Shown: positions 19,248 to 28,686 of the stretch, piece after piece
Numbering within the stretch: the stretch's first letter is position 1
How the letters are laid out: each line of letters begins with the position of its first letter
DNA from: Sordariomycetes sp. S80-01Y
Lineage: Eukaryota > Ascomycota > Sordariomycetes
Assembly (NCBI GenBank): GCA_037042185.1
Contig: JAXQJY010000026.1
Coordinates: 558,001-622,000 of the forward strand
DNA length: 64,000 bases
Reading direction: 5' to 3'
Translations under genes and position numbers: made by a program
The notes under the pieces: generated by a model
Database searches by the model: none
Seen by the model: the letters and a program-made list of their open reading frames with translations, nothing else
What the model was told of the DNA's origin: nothing

Positions 19248-20102
19248 ATGTTAAGAAGCGATCCCCGGCGTTTTTTCAATATCTCCCACAGCTACATGGC
19301 AGGCACGCGTAGCTTTTACTCAAAACTCTCAAGAGTTCCCCGACGAACATTGCCTTATCGCGGGGCCGGTAGTCCGGCACGATTTTTCGTGGCTTCTACA
19401 GCACCCCCCAATGAATCGAAAACCCGCCCTCGGTACCATAGAATGTCTGCGTATAAGCTTGAGGGGTACCAACACGCTCTCAAACGCTATCGTAAGCACA
19501 ATGAGCGTTGGGGGTTTGTCATTTTCCGGACCACATATCACAGCGATCACGAATGGCAGTATGTAACGGAGCTTATCATTAATAAAGCCAAGAAACATAC
19601 ACCCATTCCGGAGTTAGTGGATTATATGGATTGGGTTTTCTTCGACGATAAGAATATCTTTGACGGGATGTCTCGATCCTCACTTCGCGAGAGGTTTTAT
19701 ATATGGGCTGCGGATGCCGCGTCACGAACTACTTTGTCACCTAAAGACGTAGGTCTGGCTAGTCGCTATAACTTCTTCTTCGATATCGATGAGCCTTCTC
19801 TGCGAAGTATTATCGACTATACCGGCGTTACGACAGGGGGGTTTCTAAACCTCGTGGACGCGCGATGGAAGCCTGGGTGCACGTATGCGGGACTTGACGA
19901 AGAAGAGCTTGAGCAACAGCTTCACGAGGATGAGGACGAGGAGCCAATCGATGGTTGTAAGGAATGGTCGGTCGGATGGATGAAGCTTGAGTTCAAGGGA
20001 CTTTCTATTGCTTTTCAGGTGGATGAAGCTGATGGGTTCGTCGACGACGACTCTGAATGGAAAAGATTCTATGTAAGGCCACCGGGGGTTGGGACAACGT
20101 AA
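19248..20102 (+). CDS. hypothetical fungal protein, possible mitochondrial presequence
   Basis: Intronless, 284 aa. I recall the core (HNERWGFVIFRTTY, about residues 85-98, then a helical acidic region) as a type seen repeatedly in fungal hypothetical proteins, but I know no function. The first 60 residues are rich in Arg, Ser and aromatic residues and almost free of acids, like a mitochondrial targeting peptide. Alternatively translation starts at MSAYKLEG (19443), which would remove it. An acidic stretch EEELEQQLHEDEDEEP lies near 225-240. The gene is isolated between repeats and remnants, so it may be a lineage-specific paralogue. The frame is intact and long for chance. Confidence 0.55.
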   Translation: MLRSDPRRFFNISHSYMAGTRSFYSKLSRVPRRTLPYRGAGSPARFFVASTAPPNESKTRPRYHRMSAYKLEGYQHALKRYRKHNERWGFVIFRTTYHSDHEWQYVTELIINKAKKHTPIPELVDYMDWVFFDDKNIFDGMSRSSLRERFYIWAADAASRTTLSPKDVGLASRYNFFFDIDEPSLRSIIDYTGVTTGGFLNLVDARWKPGCTYAGLDEEELEQQLHEDEDEEPIDGCKEWSVGWMKLEFKGLSIAFQVDEADGFVDDDSEWKRFYVRPPGVGTT

Positions 20103-20160
20103 CAGAGGTACGAGCAGTACATGTTTCGGACATAAGTTGCTCGATAACACACTGGCCACG

Positions 20161-20575
20161 CTACGACGATGCAATACCAACACAATAATCGTAAGGAAGC
20201 CATAGTCCACTGCAGTCATCGCCCACTTGAATTGATGGTCAGTACATACGTGCACAAGCGCCAAGAGTGGTGGAGCTTACCAGACGGATTCCATGCATAG
20301 AACTGATCGAGTGTGATACCGTAAGCTTGAGAAATATCCCAGCAGCCGCCATCGTCATCGATAACCCTGTGTAGCTTGTTGCATCTTTCGTCCATGCCCG
20401 GATGGGTTGTATCCTCTGTCGCGGTTGGCTCCGCCGTCATGGTCATCGTCCGTGTCGGGTCGCCGGAGCAAGTCGCAGTAGAGGAGCGGGTTGTCCAAGA
20501 TTGCGTCGTGGAGCCAGTCGCGATGCAAACAGGCCTTTTATCATCGACGGAGAAGAGACGGAAGTGTATGAACAT
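20161..20575 (-). pseudogene. LysM-domain protein fragment (LysM effector type)
   Basis: Minus-strand exons 20281-20575 and 20161-20225 joined by a 55-nt intron (GTAAGC...AAG) give a LysM module: CNKLHRV, GGCWDISQAYGITLDQFYAWNP, then VGDDCSGLWLPYDYCVGIASS and stop. The phase-1 junction and the family pattern CxxLWxxYxxCVGI support the splice. LysM proteins bind chitin and are used by fungi to hide from chitin receptors or protect walls. Ahead of it are a Thr/Ser linker and the tail (PVCIATG) of a preceding LysM module. The rest of that module and any signal peptide are missing, so the gene appears truncated at its 5' end. Confidence 0.6.
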
Positions 20576-20786
20576 CAGATCGACTACAATGATGTCGATG
20601 GGGATGGCACCACCACCGTCACCCTCGTCAAACGTCGGTCAGGCACGAATTACCCCTGGTATCGTCTCAACGCCGCCGGGGAGCAAGCACGACAAATCTA
20701 CAGGTCTAGACCACACCCCGGCCCAGGCCTTTACATGCGAAACGTTCGCGCGCAAATGCAGGGTGTGGCTAGGCCATAGTGGTCCA

Positions 20787-21777
20787 TGCGGTCAGAGGAC
20801 TGCGGTACGCCAACTTTGACCGCTTCGGCGTTGACAAACTTAGAGAGCCCACCAGCGACGGCCCAAGTTGAGCACATCATGCCGGTAAGTTTAACTTTAT
20901 CATGAAGCTGCCAACCTTTTTTCATTTCTTCTTGGAAAGGAATTAGATCTAACAGTTCGTGTTTGCAACTTAGAACGTACTGATGGCTCGTTTCGTATGT
21001 GTGGCCAGCAGTGGCCACAACTGGCGACCTGTGCCTCAAGGTCGTACTACGAGCCCGATTCCAGATGGGACAGAGACAATTATCCCAGCGATGAGATAGC
21101 AACTTTGGGAGGATGTCTGGAACAACGCGCAAGGCCTGCCGGAGAATCTGCCGCGAGTCACTCACAGCACTAACCGGCGTGATTTCCGGCAGCCGTCGAC
21201 TCGCGTGGCAGAGGCTATCGGCTCAACCACAAACGCTCGCAATTTCGTTTTGATCCAAAACTTGGTCAATGCGATGAAAGGACTAATTGAAATATCCAAG
21301 GGTCCGATTGGAGCTGACCGGTTCGACGATTTCATAAACGATGTGGGGAATGGGGACCAAGCTGCAATTGAACAAGTCCTGGCGATTATGGGAGATGTGA
21401 GTACCCGATCAAGTTCCTGAAAACTGGCGCTAACTATTACCTTTGGTCAGCTTGTGGGGGTTTTTCAGTATGTGAACGATGAAGATATTATGAATCGCTT
21501 TGATACTGTCGCCACCTCTATCTATGACGAGTTGCGTATTATCGAAGTGAACACTTTTGCCTCCGCTGGTCTTTCAGCCCACTGGAACAATTTCTACCCA
21601 TTCTATTACGCTCAAGTCTCGGAACGCGCCCGTACCTGGCTAAGTGACGCGATTAGGAGAACGCGCGAGGCCCTTCAACAAACAACAACTAGCAACAACC
21701 CGACTCTCGAAAGCACATTGGAGGCATTGGATGAGCTTGAGGACCAGGTGGAAACTATGATGTATCCATTCGAGTAG
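20787..21777 (+). pseudogene. relic of the C-terminal region of a subgroup-C (killer-toxin-like) GH18 chitinase
   Basis: Plus-strand pieces read ATAQVEHIMP, NVLMARFV, then WEDVWNNAQGLPENLPRV, AEAIGSTTNARNFV and, across an intron at 21397-21450 (GTGAGT...CAG), LVGVFQYVNDEDI to a stop at 21777. I recall this pattern from the region downstream of the catalytic domain in fungal LysM/GH18 chitinases, but could not check it. The GH18 barrel itself is absent, and the coding part is interrupted at about one point, so it looks like a fossil. It lies tail-side to tail-side with a LysM fragment; LysM genes often neighbour such chitinases. Identity is moderate confidence only. Confidence 0.45.
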
Positions 21778-23149
21778 TAATTTTGCATCACAGTGCCATC
21801 AGTGGTAGCCGACTGATCTAGGCTTGGGATTGGAATAAGTTCATCACTGTGGCACTTGAAATCAATGATCGTGTTGTAACCTAGTAACTAGCTTCAAGCC
21901 TGGGGTTTCATTGAAACTCGCTTCACCTCCGTAGTGCCCAAATGATGCTTCGTACGTTACCGCTTAAAAGAGAAATGCTCTCGGGTGTCGTTTGGGGCAA
22001 TGGCTTGAATGGACTTGGCTCGGCCTAAATATTCAATTGTCAACCCTGCAGACTGAGAGGACACAAGAAAGACACAGGACGCAGTTTCCTCATTCCTGCT
22101 TCGTCAAGTATTGAACGATGAGCGCTTCTTACTTCTTGTGGGAAATGCTTCTTGCGTGGGCTTCTTAGCCTCAATAAAACTGGCACGGCTTCCGAAGGCA
22201 TATTCTACCCGAAACTCTTCTTCTGCTAGACTTTCTAGGTTAAACATAGCCGGCCTTTCATCTATCGGTCCCATGTGCTCTTCTGTCGATTGATGTCATA
22301 CGGTTTCGCCAAATTCTCTGTAGTTTCCAGGCCTAGGGGCTGCTTCGGCGAAACCGTGCTTTGCTGAGGTTCGTTAAGCTCGTAGTCGGCAAGTTAAACG
22401 GATAGTGGCCCACAGAGGACCACATGACATAGAGGTTGCCACCAACTTTGCATGCCTTTTCTTCCCTTTCCTTATCCCTCGTGGAAAGATCGGGTGCAGT
22501 GGGCCGCCTAGGGGGGATGCACTCTGAAAGGGGTCAGTTCTGGTGATTGAGAGGGTGAACAGGGAGCAGGATCCATCTTTACCTTCAAAGTAGCTACCAA
22601 ACACAGTTCTCGCTGCGTCTTCCCCCATTCCTTCTTCCGGATAATACACTACTTCACCTTTGAAAAATGCCCTGCTAGTTTGCCCAATCTAACAGGTTCC
22701 TACGTTAGGAGGAGCACCTGCGGGTGAACTTGGCAAAGTCAGTAGCGGATCCTTTTTCGACTCAAGTCTGAACAGTCTCTCCTGGTTGCGACCGAAATTA
22801 CTCGCACACGGTGTGTCTGTAACCTCCTTTTCCCAGCTTTTGGACTGTTTGGGTGTAGGGGCTGCCACGACGGCGCTACGTCAGCTTCAGCGGCGGCTCC
22901 TACCCCTTTCACTAGGGCTGTTAGTCTTCAACAAGGGCTTCGGTGGCGCGGTGGCGTCGCTAACAGTTCATGTATGCCATACCTAACGCCCGAGTATGAC
23001 TCCGTTTCAGTGTTTGTCAGGTGACATAACGGTAGTGTGGGTCACATTCGTTGGGACGACAGCATCCAAAAACTGAGATCATGGGCGTCATTTATAAACT
23101 AGAAACCCTTTCTTCCACTTCAAGCAGTCACAGTCCTGATAGCAAAGAG
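21778..23149. other. gene-free tract in the accessory region
   Basis: About 1.4 kb without a supported gene. A minus-strand frame near 22374-22680 could be part of a decayed gene but matches no family I know. A 10-bp inverted repeat at 22301/22347 is listed separately. Stop codons are frequent in all frames elsewhere. Confidence 0.35.
22301..22356. repeat. 10-bp perfect inverted repeat
   Basis: CGGTTTCGCC at 22301-22310 and GGCGAAACCG at 22347-22356 are exact reverse complements separated by 36 nt. This could form a hairpin or be the end of a decayed mobile element. I found no second copy in the window. Confidence 0.45.
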
Positions 23150-23579
23150 TCTTGAGGGGCTGAGTAGTAGTTGGGTCGGTGACGACCAGCGAATACCGGC
23201 TGTTGTATGTTGTATGTTGTTTTTATTTTATTTTTTAATTTTTTGCTTGTAATTCTCTTTGTCTTTCCTTGCTTTGGCGCCGACTCGTAGGATCCTAAGT
23301 CGTAATACACACAATCTTGCGTCGAGAGCTGGCGCAAAACGTTGATTCTGTAGAGTGCCCGTGGAGAGGAAGGGCAATGTAGAGTTGTGATTGGCTTACG
23401 TGGGTGGAGAGGTTGGGGGAAGAGGCGCTGGCAGCGATATAGAGGAAGAGCAAGCGGGGGCTGGCAGTACGTAGTCCGTGTAAATATAAAGCAGGTTAGC
23501 TGTGAATCCTTGCCAGGGCGTCATTCGGCAAAAGGCGAAAGCGCGCGAGTGAAACTACTGCAAACTCAGCCGGTACTGC
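23150..23579. mobile_element. MITE-like dispersed element, copy 1
   Basis: About 430 bp, non-coding, T-rich in its first third. It aligns with 28344-28679 over its whole length: shared landmarks are AGTAGTT(G/A)GGTCGG, CGACTCGT/CATT, AGAGCTGG, AGCTGT(G/T)AAT and GCGAATGAAA-type 3' ends. The left end (GTAGTAGTT) and right end (AACTACTGC) are short inverted matches. The right boundary abuts the duplicated segment that begins near 23570. In a 35-bp aligned stretch near the left end the five differences are all transitions, as expected if repeat-induced point mutation acted. A solo terminal repeat of a larger element remains possible. Confidence 0.5.
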
Positions 23580-24310
23580 GATCCTCGAAAATCAAACATG
23601 CATCGACTGGCAGCGGCCAAGCCACCTCAAAGGCTTCGGGAAGAGCCCCGTCAGTTGCCAGGGCCGCTTGTGCTTTAGCCGAGCTTTGAAACAACTGTGG
23701 CTTCTAAGGCTGTAGGTTCCACAACGCGCCCTCCAAGAACTTGGCAAGATTTAAGCGAGGTCAAGAATGTTGCGACCATCTTGGCACAGGAAATGGCCCG
23801 GTGTGAGAGAGTATTCCTGCCATCCAAAACAAAAAATTATATGTCTAGAAGACTTATCCACGTACTGCAAGTAGCGACTCTATTCATCATCAGAAACTGA
23901 GCGGAATAAGTAGCCTAATATAAATGTTGAATTTCGAGGACTACGATGAGTTGGAGACGGTGCAGTAGCATCAGAGCCCAGGCGGCAAGGGCTCGCCTCG
24001 TGATCAGTGGCAGAAAATGTAGCTCTGCCATTATTTGACTAAAGCTCGCCTTGTTTGTAGGTACGATTCTCAACCCCAGTGGATAGAACCACACATCTGC
24101 TTCCCATTTTCACTTCGCGTATTCACCGAGACTAATTAGCACACCGGTATGTGCAAGATAAATCGACGGACGCTGGTACCAGCTGCTCGCAGTTGTATCT
24201 GAAATCTCTCCACTCATGATCCGCTTCGTTCAGAGTGCAATAAGTGGGCACATCGCTGACTCCTTGCATGCTCAGGCTGATTTAGTTAGTGATATTGATG
24301 CGGGACACGT
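23570..24310. repeat. segmental duplicate (source-like copy) of the 18-kb block
   Basis: This copy aligns with 17960-18677 and runs into the intact second exon of the AltA1-like gene (24132-24255, minus strand). Because the gene here is open and spliceable while the other copy is decayed and lacks exon 1, this is the functional or parental copy. The left edge coincides with the MITE-like element. Confidence 0.65.
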
Positions 24311-24660
24311 CTTTGGTGGGGATGGATGCGAGCGTACTTCTGATGCCCGTCATCATAGTACAAGCTGACGCCAAACTGAATCCCGCTGCCCTCGGTCCCT
24401 TCATGGATTACCAAGCGGTAGCTGGATCCTTCATCGTTACAAGGCCAGATATTGGTCGGGAAGGTAGGTGGGTTTATGAGTTCGCAGCGGAGATTCTGGG
24501 CGCCGAGGCCGTTGAGAATTAAGGAAACGGCATGGATCCGGATGCGAAGGGTGATAGGATCCTCGTGTTTGTCAACGAAAAAGTCAGAGACCTCAACGCT
24601 GCCAGTCTGGGAAGCCACCAGAGAGACACAAACAGCTAGAAAAGAGGGAAGGAACTTCAT
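24132..24660 (-). CDS. small secreted protein, AltA1/AA1-like family (effector or allergen type)
   Basis: Two exons, 24338-24660 and 24132-24255; 148 aa. The 82-nt intron (GTACGC...CAG, branch CTAAC) restores phase and gives a second exon with NDVPTYC, YNCEQL and SCTYRC. The signal peptide is MKFLPSFLAVCVSLVASQT. The mature protein has six cysteines and mostly beta-type sequence. The pattern NIWPC, later VPTYC and CEQ resembles the AltA1 (Alternaria allergen 1, PevD1) group, whose members can elicit plant defence. Assignment is from pattern memory. A decayed duplicate of exon 2 lies at about 18.5 kb. The gene is therefore in a duplicating, repeat-rich neighbourhood typical of effectors. Confidence 0.62.
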
Positions 24661-26272
24661 GATGGATGTTTACAAGCCTGCAGGCTTCAGGAGTGGCCCT
24701 TCGAAATCGGCTCAGTTGGAGGTATAAGTACTTTTGGAGTTCGTTTACGAGCGCAATATTGGGACACAGAAGCCCATAGCTGCTTCAACATCATTGATAA
24801 ATTTGTATACAGTCGAAATTCAGTATTATACTTAATCCGCCGCGGGGGCGATGCATGTCAGACGTTGCTCGGTTTTTGTAGACGTGTTAAGACTAGGAAG
24901 AGCCCCGCGCTGGAATTGGAGCCCGTCAATCTCATTGATTCCATTACAACATATGAGGATGTGAGAACGGAACGGAGCATTAGGTTCCATCTGGTAGCTC
25001 GTGAATTGCATTGTCGCTGCGACTATACTCTTTTGCGGCCATCTTAACACCCGCTCGACGACACGTCTTCGGCCTGAAAGGATGTTGCCGACGAGCGAAT
25101 ACCGACAGTCATTTGTGATTTGTGTTTTGTGAACGATCCAAGGTCGATTGTTACAGGAGAGGGTTCTGGCCTACAGGGTAAGCGTACGAAAACAGCCCAT
25201 ATTATAAATAAGGCAGCGCCCCACCCTGCTTGCTTCTTGAAGACCGTCTTGGTGTGACGGTTAGGAGATGTTACGGCTTGTCATCCTCGGGGCTTGAGGC
25301 GGTGAAGGAGGGCGGTGTGCCAACGTTTATTGACCTAAGGAAGGCCCTCATCGAATCTCACTTGACACAGACAATTGTCTGTCTACAAGCTCCATGACCC
25401 AGAAGGTGGCAGGGATTGATGAACGGGCCGTCCCGTCCATCCAAGAAACAGGTCCGGCGGCCAATTTTGTCACCAGGGGTGATCAACCCGAGGACAGCCC
25501 AGCACATGTATGACGAGTACGTTTCAAGACATGTCGCAGAAGAGCCACATCATTTTCTGATCTCGTAGTACCTCAAAGGCGGTGTAATAGTCTTTTCTCG
25601 CTCAGGCTTCTGCATGGCTGAACTCAGCATTAGTGCCCCATCAGCGGAGTGGATTGTCATGTTTCAGCTCAGAACTTACTGGAGGTGACTTCGATGATTC
25701 GATTTAATTGGTCTACTAAGTAACGAGATGCTCCATCCACTTCGATTCACCAGCGCCGGTCTAGGCATGGGGTACACCTTGCGCGATACCAATTTTATGG
25801 AAGGCTACATACGCTAACGCGGGGCTATCCCGTCCACCTGAAAGTGCCTGGCGTGGCTAGGGTAAGGCAGCTCACTGGAAGCGGAAAAAGGTCGCGTGCA
25901 GCCGAGACATGGCGCTATCGTATTACAAGTTGCCACAGTCGGAGTGGATAGTATGAATTGGGCATTGGAATAGTGTTCTAAAACAAGCAGTGATGTGCCG
26001 CCTTGCAGCTGCTGAAGCCGACATGCAGCTGCTGAAGTCGGTTCACTTGCCGGTCATGGAGTTTGTTGACACCGGCACGCATACTGTGTACGTTCTTGGG
26101 AGACAAGCGTATAAAAACGAAATCTCACAAGAGATCCGCGCCTGTAACGGAGGGACTGAATGTTGCGCTCGTCGTGTCGCTGAGTGAATTTCATGGTGTT
26201 AAATTCTCTCTCTGGCTATAGTTCCCAGCGCTGAACAATCACCCCAGAAGCCTCAGATAACACACGATCAAG
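24661..26272. other. gene-free stretch upstream of the TIR-like gene
   Basis: About 1.6 kb without a supported gene. A 65-codon plus-strand frame ending near 26187 contains a short tandem duplication (GCAGCTGCTGAAG repeated at a 20-nt interval from about 26005) but has no family features. Confidence 0.35.
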
Positions 26273-26947
26273 ATGCCAAGCCTTCAGCCCACCATTGCGA
26301 TGGAGGCGCATCCTCTGGTTGGAAAGGGCTGCCTCGGTGAGTTCCTTTCAACTGCTATCGCGAGTTCCCGGCTGACCGTATCGATTTAGATGTAGAGCCA
26401 ACATATGCATACGACTACATCATCTTTTATCGCTGGTTATCACCAGATCTATACGAAAGGGGCCGAGTAATGGCGCGTTTAGTTGCTGAGATGATTGAGA
26501 GGAAGAGCCGTAGTGTATGGCTCGACCAGAACCAAATGACGCGGAGCACAGGACCCAAAGAGGTCACCAAGAGAATATCCAAGACGTTTCTCTCAGTGTC
26601 TCAAATTATCATCCTGGCAGCCCCGGGCGACTGGCATCGCTTCACGAATCCAGATGACATTCACCGATGGGAATGGGAGATGAGTCTACGAAGCAGTGAG
26701 TGACTGAATGTGTCACAGCAACTGATACGCCCTTGCTGACCAGGGAACCCCAGACAAACAAGTTTGGATTCTTCAGTACGGATTACCAGACAACGGCCTG
26801 GCATTATCCAGGGCTCAATTGGCAGAAGAGCTAGAAACGTGCTGTCCAACTCTAGCAGAGCAGTTCAGAAGTAGGGATGTCCACGTACGATCATTGACGA
26901 TGGACAGCATTGACGCGGTTCTGCGGGAGATTTCCGAAGCGCGGTAG
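26273..26947 (+). CDS. stand-alone TIR-like domain protein
   Basis: Three exons, 26273-26336, 26390-26695 and 26754-26947; 187 aa. The introns (53 and 58 nt; GTGAGT...TAG and GTGAGT...CAG with CTGAC branch sites) are both needed to keep the frame. The protein shows TIR-fold signatures in order: box 1 YDYIIFYR (29-36), VWLD (64-67), a helix with ISKTFLSVSQIIIL (84-97), GDWHRF and RWEWEMSL (114-121), then strand KQVWILQYG. Glu118 or Glu116 sits where the catalytic glutamate of NAD-cleaving TIR domains is found. There is no NB-ARC, transmembrane or repeat domain. A 2OG-Fe(II) oxygenase follows on the same strand after 295 bp. The TIR call is from motif order only. Confidence 0.55.
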
Positions 26948-27242
26948 GAGCCGCCGAATACGTTGATGTTGGTACAAGACTAGACATGCAAGTAGCTGTA
27001 GGATGACATGTGAGTCCGGGGGCTCCGACAAATCATTCGTGTTCCGTGATCGTCGCGTTATGGCGTCGTACCTTATGCAAAAAAAAGGCATTGGACGGCT
27101 GTGTTGAGACATGCAGGGAGATGGAGACGCACTTGTGCAGGGTGACAGATAGACTCGCGCAAACAAGCACGAGCAGTAATTAAATAACCAGCTATCTGCT
27201 GGAAGTCACCAGCATCCTCTCAATCATCTCCTCGGAAACAAA

Positions 27243-28237
27243 ATGTCAGCACTGGGTTCTATTGCACTAGGCTCCAGCCACCACGCTAAACTCGACCGGC
27301 CAATCCAAACTCAGCCGGAGAGACTGCGTACGTAATATGCTTGCTCATCTTTCAAGCTAATCAAGCTAATGGTTCTTCAGCAGATGAAGGCCGTGCGATT
27401 CAAGATGCGTTCAAGGCCGGCAAAGAATATGTCGTTGGATGGGGAAGCCAAGAGGGAAAGTGCATTGAACAAGCAATGCAGGATCTTGGCTCCTATCTAA
27501 GCAATCTCGATCATTCCCTGTCATACGAAGGAACTGATAGAAAAGTGGTCTGGAGAAAGTCATGCTGGTTCGCCAGTCGTGGTATTGGCCATCCTTTCCT
27601 GGACTCCGAGAACGACATTGCCAGATTTGATGGAGATCTCAAAGATGGCCTGACAGGTCTTCAGGCGTTGCACAACCCGAAGATTCGAGAGTCAATGCAC
27701 TGTCTCAAATCGGTGCTCGACAATGCGCTGATCACAACAAGCATGGCGGTTGGCATTGACGCCGAGCTGGTGCAGCGATGTACTGTTCGCTATCGTGCTG
27801 TCAAGTACACACCCCATGCTGGCGCTCCTGGCGGCATTGGCCTTCACCCAGATGGCAACCTCCTCTCTGCACTGATCACGAATGGGCCGGGTCTTCGTGT
27901 TTATGACCTCGACGGCACAGTTCGCTTTCCTGGATACGCGGGCACTATCATGATGGGTGGCTCTACGCTGTATCGCTGGGCTAATGAGTTCATTCCAACA
28001 TTTCACGATGTTTCCATCAGCGGAGACGAAGACAAGGTTTCGATCGTGGCATTCTTCAACTTTCCTGACATGGAGGAGATACCAAGAACGCTAAAAGCAG
28101 ATGGGGACAACTTCTTGCACGACATTCGGAGGATCAAGGAGGATGACAAACTTCCCAATGGGGAGTTATCGGCATTGTGGGATATTATCATCAAAAATCA
28201 CAAGCTGTCTCTCCCTCCTGTTCTCGCAAGCGGATGA
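27243..28237 (+). CDS. 2-oxoglutarate/Fe(II) oxygenase, isopenicillin-N-synthase-like
   Basis: Exons 27243-27327 and 27381-28237; 313 aa. The 53-nt intron (GTACGT...CAG, branch GCTAAT) joins RL to PDEGRAI in frame. The C-terminal double-stranded beta-helix shows the iron ligands H184-x-D186 (GLHPDGN) and H237 (PTFHDV). The usual arginine of the RxS motif that holds 2OG is Lys here (K247-V-S249). Related IPNS/DAOCS-like fungal enzymes hydroxylate or cyclise small molecules. The N-terminal part is divergent. The same-strand spacing to the TIR-like gene (295 bp) suggests association, but this is not proof of joint function. Confidence 0.72.
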
Positions 28238-28343
28238 ATTATCCGATCGGCGGTGATCGCACCTTGAAGACCGAGATTGAACTACTGAGATAGATTTGGG
28301 TCTAGCTAAATTATGGAAGAATCATCTTATGTTTTCAAGTTCA

Positions 28344-28679
28344 GCCGCTAAGGGACTAGTTAGTAGTTAGGTCGGCAACGACTAGCGAATATCGGCCAGT
28401 GTGCACTCTTTTCTTCTGCTTTTCTTTTCTTTCTCTTTTTGCCTTGGCGTCGACTCATTCGATACTACTGCGTTACAAAGCTTAGTGCAAAACTGTGGTT
28501 CTGGAGTATTAGTCTGTCGAGGAGAGCTGGCAACAATACGGAGTAGGAGTAAGGGGAGTCGCAGTGCTTAGTAGATAGAGAAATAAGGAAATTCAGCTGT
28601 TAATGAATATTAGAGCACAGTTTCAGCAAAAGGCAATAGCATGCGAATGAAATTACTACAGACGGAAGGCCTAAGCGGC
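28344..28679. mobile_element. MITE-like dispersed element, copy 2
   Basis: 336 bp, non-coding, bounded by GCCGCTAAGG and its near reverse complement CCTAAGCGGC, with imperfect inverted similarity extending inward to TAGTAGTT/AATTACTA. It is homologous to 23150-23579. No clear target-site duplication is seen. It is richer in A and T than the other copy, matching RIP-type decay. The right end lies 7 bp from the stop codon of the PTH11-like gene at 28687, so it probably forms part of that gene's 3' UTR. Confidence 0.55.
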
Positions 28680-28686
28680 GGCTCAA

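Noticed and set aside
20402-20779. Plus-strand frame overlapping the LysM exon
   Set aside because: The opposite strand has the recognisable LysM module. The right part might belong to the chitinase relic but I found no anchor motif.
22374-22680. Minus-strand frame with YYPEEGMGEDAARTVFGSYF
   Set aside because: May be a piece of a decayed gene, but no family, start or splice pattern could be supported.
23150-23579. Reading of the repeat as a solo LTR
   Set aside because: Copy 2 has longer inverted termini than the TG...CA ends of LTRs, and no internal element, primer-binding site or target duplication was seen; MITE-like fits better, though not proven.
26005-26036. Short tandem duplication GCAGCTGCTGAAG
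   Set aside because: Two units only inside an unsupported frame; likely slippage.
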